Assembly (NCBI GenBank): GCA_017631285.1
Contig: JAGBTO010000097.1
Location: forward strand, 1 to 35,276
DNA length: 35,276 nt
Source of the DNA: Alistipes sp.
Lineage (GTDB): Bacteria > Bacteroidota > Bacteroidia > Bacteroidales > Rikenellaceae
Direction of reading: 5' to 3'
Below are positions 1-6,904 of this stretch, piece after piece. The notes beneath the pieces were generated by a model. It made no database searches and was not told the origin of the DNA. It saw only the letters and a program-made list of their open reading frames with translations. The translations under genes and the position numbers were made by a program. How positions within the stretch are numbered: the first letter of the stretch is position 1; the number at the start of each line of letters is the position of its first letter.

Positions 1-511
1 GTTGCTGTTCAAGAAGTTTCTTGGTCAAAGCATAGTTATACTTCGCCTCCATATCATCGGGGCGCAGAATAAGACTCTGACGATAACTCTTCAAAGCATC
101 TTGCAACTTCTGCTGCACAAACTGTGAATTACCCAGATTGTAGTAAGCATCGGCTCGTTCGTCGGCCGTGCGCAACGAATCGGCAGCAGCAGCTTGCAAC
201 AGACCTTCGGCCTGAGTGATAAAACCTTCACTGAGTTTGGCCTGTGACGAATTAGGATCACTATACGCTGTTGTATCGGCCATAGCCCTGCGAATCAACG
301 CATTGCCCAAATTATATCTAGCTTCAAACGATGCTGTATCATGAAGCAATGCCTGCTGATAAGCATCCGAGCTATGAGCATATCTCTCCTTATCGAAGAG
401 GCGATTACCCTTACGCACCAGACCTCGTTCGGGCATGTTCTGCGCCATAGTTACGGTCGAGATAAGGGGCAAGATAACCAATATTAATATATGTAAAAAT
501 TTACTTCTCAT
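1..511 (-). CDS. batC: TPR protein of the Bat locus (BatC-like), 3' end outside window
   Basis: Partial gene: 170 codons are visible and reading continues past base 1. The product starts with a signal peptide (residues 1 to about 24, ending TMAQ) and then tetratricopeptide-like helices: a first repeat at about residues 33-70 with the YNLGNAL signature, and a second around residues 120-155 with YYNLGNSQF and LILRPDD. This pattern is typical of BatC, a periplasmic TPR protein of Bacteroidetes aerotolerance loci, where TPRs mediate protein contacts. Start ATG at 511 is 5 nt after the stop of the upstream gene, so it is translated as part of the moxR operon. BatC is usually preceded by two VWA-domain genes (BatA, BatB); here it directly follows the membrane-anchored protein. 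BatC versus BatE cannot be settled without the C-terminus. Confidence 0.75.
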   Translation of the reverse strand, partial: MRSKFLHILILVILPLISTVTMAQNMPERGLVRKGNRLFDKERYAHSSDAYQQALLHDTASFEARYNLGNALIRRAMADTTAYSDPNSSQAKLSEGFITQAEGLLQAAAADSLRTADERADAYYNLGNSQFVQQKLQDALKSYRQSLILRPDDMEAKYNYALTKKLLEQQ

Positions 512-516
512 AGACT

Positions 517-1680
517 CTATTTTTTCTGGTCTTCATCCTTATCCTCACTCTCCTCCTCAGGCTGTGGCATGGTTTGGATTACAAACTCCCACGCTGCGCT
601 ATATGCACCCTCGTTCTCATCAGCTTCGGGCATGGCCTTAGCAAACTTCACCAGGTCGGCTGAACGTAAAATCTCGGTCAAATCCATCGCCTGCTTACGA
701 GGTAAGTCTATATCGCGCATAGCCTCGATAATCTCATCGGAGGTCATCTCCAATGCTCCAACGCCAAACTGACCCGCGATGTATGCACGCAGAATGTCGG
801 TCAAGCCCGAGTAATAGAGTTTATGCTTACCCTCCTGCCACAGTCGCTCACTATGAAGCTGACGCAAATCACGCAGTGCAATCTCATGAGGTGGCAGAGG
901 TGGCGCAGGCTTGAATATATCGCTAAAGTTTTTGCCATAGTGAGCCAAGATACGCTTGACCACAAGAAATACCAACACCAAAACAATGATGGCTACAATT
1001 GACCAAGTAACGTACCCTGAAATTTCACCAAACTTGAATTTCATCGTACGCTGAGGCTTGATGTCGTAAACACTATGCGACGTAGAGTCTATTTGAAATG
1101 TTGTAACCAGCAACTTCAAAGTATCATCGCCTTGCAGGGTGTCAACGATGTTCTTATCAAGATACATCACCTCGGGCAACATACGGTGAATACCCTCCTG
1201 GAAAGCTGCCATAAGATAACTCTTGCGCAACTTCAGCTTGCGCCCCTCACGCGAAAGAGTATCTATGAGTCGATCCTCAATGAGAGAGTAATACCCCTCT
1301 TCTTCGTTCTTAAAATCGGGGAAATAAACCTCCTGCATCAAATCTTTCTCCACCTCGATAGAGTAGAGAAATCTATCTCCTATACCGATGGAGTCAGGCT
1401 CCACCGTTCCGCTAATCTTGGGTGCGTTGGCTGGGATTACTCGCTCCGAGGATTTCACTCCCGAACTTTCACCTGTCTCCTGTGCAAAAGCTATATTACA
1501 AGTCAAAACCAGAGCCACACAACAAGTCATATATGCTGCTAACCCGTTGAGCCTTAACCCCAATTTTGAACCGACGCTGCGGAACGAAAGCAGAGAGTGC
1601 TTGCACTCTTTGCTGAGTCGCGAGGAGGAAACGGCAACTTGCTTGTCGTAATTTTGAATTTTGAATTTTGAATTTCTCAT
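517..1680 (-). CDS. Membrane-anchored periplasmic protein of the Bat operon (third gene), with repeat insertion in the signal peptide
   Basis: 387 residues from the ATG at 1680, which shares one base with the TAA of the DUF58 gene (TAATG overlap), pointing to translational coupling. A hydrophobic signal segment lies at about residues 49-65 (ending IAFAQ), a periplasmic beta-rich region at about 85-215, one membrane helix at about 224-243 and a cytoplasmic tail with helices and an acidic C-terminus. This fits the protein that follows DUF58 in many Bat loci (DUF4381-like), whose function is unknown. Residues 3-40 are encoded by a repeat element (1562-1675) that separates Met-Arg from the rest of the signal peptide; its 114 bp keep the frame. 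Without it the protein would begin with a normal signal peptide of about 29 residues. An internal ATG at 1530 could also serve as start but would lack a basic n-region. Confidence 0.75.
   Translation of the reverse strand: MRNSKFKIQNYDKQVAVSSSRLSKECKHSLLSFRSVGSKLGLRLNGLAAYMTCCVALVLTCNIAFAQETGESSGVKSSERVIPANAPKISGTVEPDSIGIGDRFLYSIEVEKDLMQEVYFPDFKNEEEGYYSLIEDRLIDTLSREGRKLKLRKSYLMAAFQEGIHRMLPEVMYLDKNIVDTLQGDDTLKLLVTTFQIDSTSHSVYDIKPQRTMKFKFGEISGYVTWSIVAIIVLVLVFLVVKRILAHYGKNFSDIFKPAPPLPPHEIALRDLRQLHSERLWQEGKHKLYYSGLTDILRAYIAGQFGVGALEMTSDEIIEAMRDIDLPRKQAMDLTEILRSADLVKFAKAMPEADENEGAYSAAWEFVIQTMPQPEEESEDKDEDQKK
1562..1675. repeat. Composite repeat element inserted in frame in the Bat-operon gene
   Basis: On the plus strand the right end (1650-1675) is three tandem copies of a TTTTGAA-type heptamer and the left end (1562-1570) is one more copy, AATTTTGAA. 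Between them is a near-perfect hairpin: AGCAGAGAGTGC paired with GCACTCTTTGCT, one G-U pair, no spacer (about 1589-1612). The 114-bp length is a multiple of three and there are no in-frame stops on the coding strand. The same TTTTGAATT arrays recur in intergenic regions of this window, so this copy is read as an insertion of a dispersed element. Confidence 0.7.
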
Positions 1681-2564
1681 TATCTCTGCTTAAAGAGTTT
1701 TATCAGTTCGGCAACATAGTCACCTTCGGTTGAGATCATGGCTGTGTCTATACGGTTACGTTTGAGTAGCTCCTGCACCTCCTGGTCACGCTCCTGCCAA
1801 CTCTGAGCATAGTACTCTCGCACACGTCGTGACGAAGTATCAACCCACTCCTTACGCCCCGTCTCGGCATCCTCCAACTCGATAATACCCACATCGGGCA
1901 ACTCCGCCTCGCGCTTATCCCACACACGAATACCCACCAAGTCGTGCTTTGACCCCGCAATCTTGAGTGCATCTTCCAATGCCACCTTATCGCGTCGTGA
2001 GTTCATAAAGTCGGAGAGGATAAATGTCGTACAACGCTTCTTGTTCACGTTCGTCAGAAAGCGCACTGCCTCCGAGATGGCTGTACGTGAGGACTCGGGC
2101 TTGAAACTGATGAGTTCACGAATAATCATCAGAATGTGACTCTTTCCCTTTTTAGGTGGAATAAACTTTTCCACCCTATCGGAAAAGAATATACAACCCA
2201 CCTTATCGTTATTCTGTGCGGCCGAGAATGCCAACACCGCAGCTATCTCGGTGATAACATTCTGCTTCATGCGCTCGGCAGTACCGAAGTCTCGCGAGCC
2301 ACTCACATCGACCAAAAGCATCATCGTAAGTTCTCGCTCCTCCTCATAAATTTTGATATGAGGCTTCGACGAGCGTGCCGTTACATTCCAATCAATATCA
2401 CGCACATCATCACCCAAGCGATACTCGCGCACCTCAGAAAACGACATACCACGTCCGCGGAAAGCAGTGTGATACTTTCCTGCGAAGATCTCGTTCGAAA
2501 GACCTCGGGTCTTAATCTCTATCTTGCGGACTCGGCGAAGGATATCGTTCTCGCTCTGCTGCAT
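1680..2564 (-). CDS. DUF58 domain protein
   Basis: 294 residues, the usual size for the family. The DUF58 signature is present: YRLGDDVRDIDWN at about residues 48-60, followed by a VWA-like beta strand with the metal-site motif DVSGS at 86-90. No signal peptide, so cytoplasmic. It starts 3 nt after the moxR stop, and its own stop overlaps the next start codon. In MoxR/DUF58/VWA loci the DUF58 protein is thought to work with the MoxR AAA+ ATPase in a chaperone-like assembly at the membrane; its exact biochemical role is not established. Family assignment is secure from the DIDWN motif and the operon context. Confidence 0.92.
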   Translation of the reverse strand: MQQSENDILRRVRKIEIKTRGLSNEIFAGKYHTAFRGRGMSFSEVREYRLGDDVRDIDWNVTARSSKPHIKIYEEERELTMMLLVDVSGSRDFGTAERMKQNVITEIAAVLAFSAAQNNDKVGCIFFSDRVEKFIPPKKGKSHILMIIRELISFKPESSRTAISEAVRFLTNVNKKRCTTFILSDFMNSRRDKVALEDALKIAGSKHDLVGIRVWDKREAELPDVGIIELEDAETGRKEWVDTSSRRVREYYAQSWQERDQEVQELLKRNRIDTAMISTEGDYVAELIKLFKQR

Positions 2565-2567
2565 ACG

Positions 2568-3566
2568 TTATGGTACAATTACGTTGTTAAGTATCTCGGT
2601 GATAATCTGCTCGGTGGTAATATTCTCCGCCTCGGCCTCGTAAGTTAAGCCGATACGGTGACGCAACACATCGTGACATACGGCACGCACATCCTCGGGG
2701 ATGACGTAACCACGACGACGGATAAATGCGTAGGCACGTGCTGCCTTGGCAAGCGAGATGCTGGCACGAGGTGAGCCTCCATATGCGATAAGCGACTGCA
2801 ACTTCTCGAGGTTGTACTCCGCAGGTTCACGAGTAGCGAAGATGATGTCGATGATATACTTTTCAATCTTCTCATCCATATATACATCCTCTACAACCTT
2901 GCGTGCCTTCACTATGTCCTCTGGCGAGATAACCTTATTCACCGCTGGCATACCCGCACCCGAGAGGTTCATGCGTACAATCTCGCGTTCCTCCTGTTTC
3001 TTTGGGTATGAAATCTTCGCTTTGAGCATAAAACGATCGACCTGTGCCTCGGGTAGAGGATATGTACCCTCCTGCTCCAATGGGTTCTGCGTAGCCAGCA
3101 CGAGGAATGGCTCCGGCAGCTTATATGTCTCGTCGCCGATTGTCACCTGCTTCTCCTGCATAGCCTCCAGAAGGGCTGACTGCACCTTTGCGGGTGAACG
3201 GTTAATCTCATCCGCCAATACGAAGTTTGCAAAAACGGGACCCTTGCGAACTACAAAATCCTCACTCTTCTGCGAATAGATAAGTGTACCAATAAGGTCG
3301 GCAGGCAAGAGGTCGGGAGTAAACTGAATACGACTAAAATTGGCATCAACAGCCTTTGCTAATGTAGTGATAGCCAACGTCTTTGCCAAGCCTGGCACAC
3401 CCTCCAAAAGAATATGTCCATTTGAAAGCAAGCCGATAAGCAGTGTATCCACCAAATGGTTCTGACCCACGATAACCTTACCCAACTCCTGACGCAAGGT
3501 ATCAACAAATACACTCTCGCGTTCAATACGCTCATTAAGTTCCTTAATATTAATTAATTCACTCAT
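2568..3566 (-). CDS. moxR: MoxR-family AAA+ ATPase
   Basis: 332 residues. Walker A is GVPGLAKT at residues 56-63, Walker B ends in LADE at 117-120, followed by INRSPAKVQSALLEAM, which is highly characteristic of MoxR ATPases, then the sensor-1 region LATQNP and a C-terminal lid with the ASISLAKAARA segment. First gene of the operon with DUF58, the membrane-anchored protein and BatC. MoxR proteins act as ATP-driven chaperones for VWA-domain partners; in Bacteroides this locus is linked to aerotolerance. The ATG at 3566 is the first good start. A -7 box lies about 90 nt upstream (3660-3667). Confidence 0.95.
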   Translation of the reverse strand: MSELINIKELNERIERESVFVDTLRQELGKVIVGQNHLVDTLLIGLLSNGHILLEGVPGLAKTLAITTLAKAVDANFSRIQFTPDLLPADLIGTLIYSQKSEDFVVRKGPVFANFVLADEINRSPAKVQSALLEAMQEKQVTIGDETYKLPEPFLVLATQNPLEQEGTYPLPEAQVDRFMLKAKISYPKKQEEREIVRMNLSGAGMPAVNKVISPEDIVKARKVVEDVYMDEKIEKYIIDIIFATREPAEYNLEKLQSLIAYGGSPRASISLAKAARAYAFIRRRGYVIPEDVRAVCHDVLRHRIGLTYEAEAENITTEQIITEILNNVIVP

Positions 3567-3659
3567 AATAATTATATTTTTGTCTTTTATTGTTTCTGTT
3601 TTAACCTATTTGATTAAGCGTTCGCTTAAACGCTAACGAATCACAATAGAATATTATTG

Positions 3660-3667
3660 CAAAGATA
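3660..3667 (-). promoter_or_regulatory. Probable -7 box for the moxR operon
   Basis: The minus strand reads TATCTTTG, an exact TAnnTTTG match, about 95 nt before the moxR ATG. The expected -33 TTTG is not present; the upstream stretch is A/T only. The leader of about 85 nt contains an imperfect inverted repeat around 3613-3636. Confidence 0.55.
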
Positions 3668-3690
3668 TAAAAAATATTAATAAAAATAGT

Positions 3691-3811
3691 GAAGCTGTCT
3701 AACAAGGTGATTTCTGCGTTATACTCGGTCTCGAAATCCTCATTTACGCTCAAGTAAACTGCGGTTTCTCGACCTTCGTAAGCCTAAAAATCCCTCTTGT
3801 TATACAACTTC
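3691..3811. repeat. 121-bp MITE-like imperfect palindrome
   Basis: The ends are inverted repeats: GAAGCTGTCTAACAAG (3691-3706) against CTTGTTATACAACTTC (3796-3811), 14 of 16 matching. Complementarity continues inward: the GGTC at 3727-3730 faces GACC at 3771-3774, and the exact centre is TTTAC-GCTCAA-GTAAA (3743-3758). The whole unit can fold into one long hairpin with a six-base loop. It codes for nothing (stops in every frame of this length). Non-autonomous transposon or REP-like origin is inferred from the shape. Confidence 0.75.
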
Positions 3812-3847
3812 AAAAAAAGAGGTTGTCTCAACAAACGTTGGACAACC
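3812..3847 (-). terminator. Rho-independent terminator after the NahK-like kinase gene
   Basis: Stem GGTTGTC (3821-3827) with GACAACC (3841-3847), extended by CAAC/GTTG around a 4-nt loop. On the minus strand it is followed by TCTTTTTTTG. It lies 26 nt past the kinase stop codon. Confidence 0.75.
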
Positions 3848-3860
3848 ACTAAATATAATT

Positions 3861-3893
3861 TTGAATTCTTAATTATGAATTTTGAATTTCCCT
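3861..3893. repeat. TTTTGAATT-type repeat forming the kinase stop codon
   Basis: The plus strand reads ATTTTGAATTC, then TTAATTATG, then AATTTTGAATTTCC. The last five sense codons and the TAA of the minus-strand kinase gene lie in it. Confidence 0.65.
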
Positions 3894-4952
3894 GATTACC
3901 GCCTGCATTTCGGGGTATTGACGCTCCATACTCTGCAAGAGCTTGTATTGTGCGCGGGTGCGAACGAGGTTATGGTCGGGGTAGGCAATCTTGTAGTATT
4001 TGTCGCCGTCGATGTAATCCATCAGAAAGCGCAACACCTGCTCAAAGGTGATGTATCTACCTGCAAATGCCAACCACTCAAGCTCGCTCTCGCTCATCGT
4101 TGAGAGTTGCTCCGAGAGATAACCCTCGGCGTAGGCACGGAACATATCAATACTCATCTCCACATTCTCTAAACACTTATCATCCTCGGCACCAGTATTG
4201 GTATAGGAACGAATGGCATCACCAAAGTCGTTGAGTGAGGTGGAGCTCATCACCGTGTCGAGGTCGATGGCACAGAGTACCTTACCCGTAGGTTTGTCGA
4301 AGAGTATATTGCTGATTTTGGTGTCGTTGTGTGTGACGTGGGTAGGTATAGTACCATCCTCCACCAGCGACCAAAAGTCGAGCATCTCCTTGCGGCGGCT
4401 CTCCACCCAGGCAATCTCCTCCTGCAAATCTTTCACTCTGCCCACGGGGTCGGCAGCAATGGTAGCATCCCACTGCTGGAAACGCCAGCGGATATTATGA
4501 AAACCCTTAATTGTCTCGTTCAGCGGCTTGTCGAAGTCCGCAAGCAGAGCCTGAAAACGGCCTATGCCCACGCCACCCTGATATGCCAGCTCTGGCTTGT
4601 CGGCACGGTCGTAGGTTGCGGTGTCGGGGATAAAGATACACACCGCCCAGAAGTTCTCACCATCCTGCACATATAGCTTGCCATCCTTGGCTGGCACCAC
4701 AGTGAGGGTCTCACGCATAGGGTCGGCAACCTTGCGCTTGATATGCTCGGTAACGGCAAGTATATTATCCATCATGCCCGGCACATCAGGAAAGACGATG
4801 TGGTTCTTACGCTGAAGGATGTAATTGGGTGCGTCGCCCTCGGTCTCAACGACATAGGTATCGTTAATAAAACCCTCGCCCAGGGCGTTGATTGCAGCAA
4901 CTTTACCCTCAATGGCAAACTGCTCGGCTATTGATAAAAGTTTTTCGTTCAT
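3873..4952 (-). CDS. APH-family sugar kinase, NahK-like (N-acetylhexosamine 1-kinase candidate)
   Basis: 359 residues, the same length as I recall for Bifidobacterium NahK, which phosphorylates GlcNAc/GalNAc at C1. The aminoglycoside phosphotransferase fold is shown by the Brenner-type motif HNDTKISNILFD (residues 208-219, catalytic Asp210) and the metal-binding DLD (230-232). A GEGFINDTY nucleotide loop lies at 25-33. No signal peptide; cytoplasmic. A sugar 1-phosphate product would enter nucleotide-sugar metabolism, where GalE (encoded at 7047) interconverts UDP-linked sugars. The last residues, EIQNS, and the stop codon are formed by a TTTTGAATT-type repeat, so the native C-terminus may have been replaced. 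Homoserine/choline kinase-like substrates cannot be excluded. Confidence 0.75.
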   Translation of the reverse strand: MNEKLLSIAEQFAIEGKVAAINALGEGFINDTYVVETEGDAPNYILQRKNHIVFPDVPGMMDNILAVTEHIKRKVADPMRETLTVVPAKDGKLYVQDGENFWAVCIFIPDTATYDRADKPELAYQGGVGIGRFQALLADFDKPLNETIKGFHNIRWRFQQWDATIAADPVGRVKDLQEEIAWVESRRKEMLDFWSLVEDGTIPTHVTHNDTKISNILFDKPTGKVLCAIDLDTVMSSTSLNDFGDAIRSYTNTGAEDDKCLENVEMSIDMFRAYAEGYLSEQLSTMSESELEWLAFAGRYITFEQVLRFLMDYIDGDKYYKIAYPDHNLVRTRAQYKLLQSMERQYPEMQAVIREIQNS

Positions 4953-4974
4953 ATTGTGTTGTTAGGTTTTCCTG

Positions 4975-5016
4975 AAGGATTCCCATCGCCTTGCAATGCA
5001 AGTCGGGGGATGACGT
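4975..5016. repeat. Short palindromic intergenic repeat
   Basis: Centred on the perfect 13-bp palindrome CTTGCAATGCAAG (4991-5003), flanked by partly complementary arms TCCCATCG and CGGGGGA. It sits in the 100-bp gap between the CBM9-like and kinase genes, next to a TTTTGAATT array. A REP-like unit by shape. Confidence 0.5.
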
Positions 5017-5023
5017 AATTATT

Positions 5024-5043
5024 ATATTTTGAATTTTGAATTC
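5024..5043. repeat. TTTTGAATT tandem repeat
   Basis: Two tandem copies of the TTTTGAA unit on the plus strand, 10 nt past the stop codon of the CBM9-like gene. In this orientation it cannot serve the minus-strand kinase as a -33 box. Confidence 0.65.
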
Positions 5044-5052
5044 TCCCCTGTG

Positions 5053-5727
5053 TTATGCTATAATTACCTCGCCAAAAAATTCGGGACAATGGAAGTTTGG
5101 CTCAGGTTTATCAATCGGGCTCCAACTTAGGAAGTGTGGGCGGTCGCACTTATCGCCACATTTGTAGAAGTTACACCGCAAACTTTGTGGCGCCCTCTTT
5201 AGCCCCAGCAGCGAGAATGGGATAACCTCCACCATCCACCACTTCTGCCCTGCGCCACGCGAGTCAATAGGAGCCTTTTGCAGCGAGCCAAAACAACGTA
5301 TCTCAGCCATCTGCTCGACATTAAAGAGTGTAGCCTCGGTGCGTGAGAGTCGCTTGGCGGCAAGCATTGTGCCGATGCAGTTCACCTCGAAGTTGAAGTA
5401 ACCTTCACCCACAGGGTTTTCCACGAAGAACTCCACACAGCTATCCTCCCATACGTTCGCCTCGGCGCTCATTGCCACCGCACGCAGATGCTCCTCCTCA
5501 ACCTCGAACATAACCACCAAGGCATCGTCGGAGTGGGCGATACGGAATGTCACCTTTGGAGCGTAGGGGTACTCCACCCAATTCACACAAGCCACCTCGT
5601 GGCTGGGCACACGATCGCGCATCACAAGTCGTATTTCGTCGTTACGAAACTGCTCAATCTTGCGAATAAAACGAGCCTCAATCTTTCGTGAGGCGGATGC
5701 CACAGTGGGGGCTGTTGAAGTTTTCAT
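5053..5727 (-). CDS. Carbohydrate-binding family 9-like protein
   Basis: 224 residues from the ATG at 5727 (MKTSTAPT); the longer reading upstream runs into low-quality sequence with no better start. The central region has the CBM9-like pattern: a beta-strand pair around ALVVMFEVEEEHLRA, then VWEDSCVEFFVEN and YFNFEVNCIGTMLA, ending in a conserved HCPEFFGEVI strand. There is no signal peptide, so it would act in the cytoplasm unless exported otherwise. Proteins like this are common in Bacteroidales and are annotated as CBM9-like, but no enzymatic role is known to me. It lies upstream of the sugar kinase on the same strand, with a 100-bp gap carrying repeats. Confidence 0.75.
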   Translation of the reverse strand: MKTSTAPTVASASRKIEARFIRKIEQFRNDEIRLVMRDRVPSHEVACVNWVEYPYAPKVTFRIAHSDDALVVMFEVEEEHLRAVAMSAEANVWEDSCVEFFVENPVGEGYFNFEVNCIGTMLAAKRLSRTEATLFNVEQMAEIRCFGSLQKAPIDSRGAGQKWWMVEVIPFSLLGLKRAPQSLRCNFYKCGDKCDRPHFLSWSPIDKPEPNFHCPEFFGEVIIA

Positions 5728-5787
5728 TTTAGGATGGTTTTGTTTTTTTGATTGTATTGTGTGAATTCTTTCACAGCAAACATCATT

Positions 5788-5795
5788 CAAAATTA
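5788..5795 (-). promoter_or_regulatory. Possible -7 box for the CBM9-like gene
   Basis: The minus strand reads TAATTTTG, matching TAnnTTTG, about 60 nt before the ATG at 5727. No clear -33 TTTG. Confidence 0.35.
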
Positions 5796-5880
5796 CAAAA
5801 CAAAACTGAAAAAATCAATAGTGTGGCTGATATTTTTCTTGTGAGTAATATTCTTTTGGGCTTGAGGATTATATGGCAAA

Positions 5881-5963
5881 GATTTCCACGCAATTGTTTT
5901 GATGTGTCATTGCGAGGAGCTGCAAGCGACGTGGTAATCTCAAAACAAATGCTCGGAATGACG
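5881..5963. repeat. Interleaved inverted-repeat element (TCATTGCGAGG type)
   Basis: Two interleaved inverted repeats. GATTTCCACG (5881-5890) pairs with CGTGGTAATC (5930-5939), 9 of 10. GTCATTGCGAG (5906-5916) pairs with CTCGGAATGAC (5952-5962), 10 of 11. From memory, the TCATTGCGAGG...GACGTGGCAATC pattern is a widespread dispersed repeat in bacterial genomes. The open reading frame across it (plus strand, 5748-5984) is the repeat read through, not a gene. It fills the 272-bp gap 5728-5999. Confidence 0.65.
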
Positions 5964-5999
5964 CTCTTTATAAGTCTAAAATAAATATTATTTCTTTAA

Positions 6000-6728
6000 T
6001 TAGAACAATTTGAATTTACACCCCACCTGGAAATACGCCTGCTCGGAGCTGGGATTCACCATAAACTGTGTATAGACAGGCAGTTGAAAACGCTCTGAGA
6101 AGGGGATGTCGTAGCCCGCTTTTATCGAGAGCATATTGACATGAAAGCCCGATGAATTATCGTCGTAACGCGATGTATAGTAGGGCACAACCCCCACGAT
6201 AGCTGCGAAATTGACGTGCGAGATACGGAACGGAACACTCGCCAGAAAGTAGGAGCTAAAAGAGCGCTCTCCCTTGAGGTTGAGTCCATCGTGACCGAGT
6301 ATGGTGGTTGTCCACTCGGCAGAGAGATATTTACATTCATAGGCAACCACAACCTCCACTCCATGTGAAGCGTGACCGATAGGCCCAAAAGAGAAGAAGC
6401 CATCACCACGACTATTGGCATAAACATCCTTTAGACCAATATTGAAATTTCTGGTTATCTGGTACTTAAGCACAATGTCAATCTCATACTTCTCAGGGTA
6501 TTCATTCGCAGGAGGCGTAAGTTGCGCATTACCCCATGCAAAGAGGTTAAGCCCCCTCCACTTGAAGCCAGCCACAGGCTGAATACTCACCCCTGCCAAA
6601 CGCTGGCCTCGCCAAATATAGATGTTTGTAAGGTCGGTTGTGAGGTAAGGTTGAATCTTTTCTTGTGCCGATACTGCAAACGATGAAAAAAGCATCAGGA
6701 TAGTCAAAATTACATAAAGGTTTCTCAT
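6000..6728 (-). CDS. Outer-membrane beta-barrel protein, function unknown
   Basis: 242 residues from the ATG at 6728 (MRNLYVIL); a longer reading from 6839 would put the signal peptide in the middle of the protein. Signal peptide residues 1 to about 21, ending SAQ. The mature part is built of alternating aromatic/polar strands (NIYIWRGQRL, FKWRGLNLFAWGNAQL, IDIVLKYQI) and ends KFKLF, with the terminal Phe typical of barrel insertion by BamA. The YIWRG strand resembles small porin-like proteins. No substrate can be named. A TACTTTTG -7 box with TTG 20 nt upstream lies before it. Confidence 0.7.
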   Translation of the reverse strand: MRNLYVILTILMLFSSFAVSAQEKIQPYLTTDLTNIYIWRGQRLAGVSIQPVAGFKWRGLNLFAWGNAQLTPPANEYPEKYEIDIVLKYQITRNFNIGLKDVYANSRGDGFFSFGPIGHASHGVEVVVAYECKYLSAEWTTTILGHDGLNLKGERSFSSYFLASVPFRISHVNFAAIVGVVPYYTSRYDDNSSGFHVNMLSIKAGYDIPFSERFQLPVYTQFMVNPSSEQAYFQVGCKFKLF

Positions 6729-6757
6729 TGGATTACATTGTTTTTCGGTTTCACTAC

Positions 6758-6788
6758 CAAAAGTATAAATAATTTTCATTTTGAGCAA
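6758..6788 (-). promoter_or_regulatory. Promoter of the beta-barrel gene at 6000-6728
   Basis: The minus strand has TTG (6786-6788), a 20-nt spacer and TACTTTTG (6758-6765), a match to the Bacteroidetes promoter. The leader is about 25 nt. Confidence 0.55.
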
Positions 6789-6904
6789 CTTTGAATCGAG
6801 TTGCAGCTCCCTGAGTTTGTGGATATTTGCTCTTTTCATAAGCCGCGATACTCTTATAGTTCTATTTTTTTGTGCGTCAGCAATAATTTTGGATTTTGCA
6901 ATTT

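Larger units (their letters stand above)
3567..3872. other. 306-bp intergenic region with moxR leader, MITE-like palindrome and terminator
   Basis: No gene seen. From left to right it holds the moxR leader and -7 box (to 3667), an A/T-rich stretch, a 121-bp palindromic element (3691-3811), the terminator of the minus-strand kinase gene (3812-3847) and the edge of a TTTTGAATT-type repeat (from about 3861). Confidence 0.8.

Noticed and set aside
2136-2648. 170-residue open frame antisense to the DUF58 gene
   Set aside because: The opposite strand has a complete DUF58 protein with its motif; the frame is a shadow of its codon use. The same applies to other long antisense frames, such as 1075-1542 and 16423-17010.
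3821-3847. Hairpin as part of the 121-bp palindrome
   Set aside because: It lies outside the terminal inverted repeats, has its own T run on the minus strand and fits the kinase terminator.
5748-5984. 78-residue open frame, plus strand
   Set aside because: It lies across an interleaved inverted repeat, has no ribosome binding or family resemblance, and starts inside the upstream region of a minus-strand gene.
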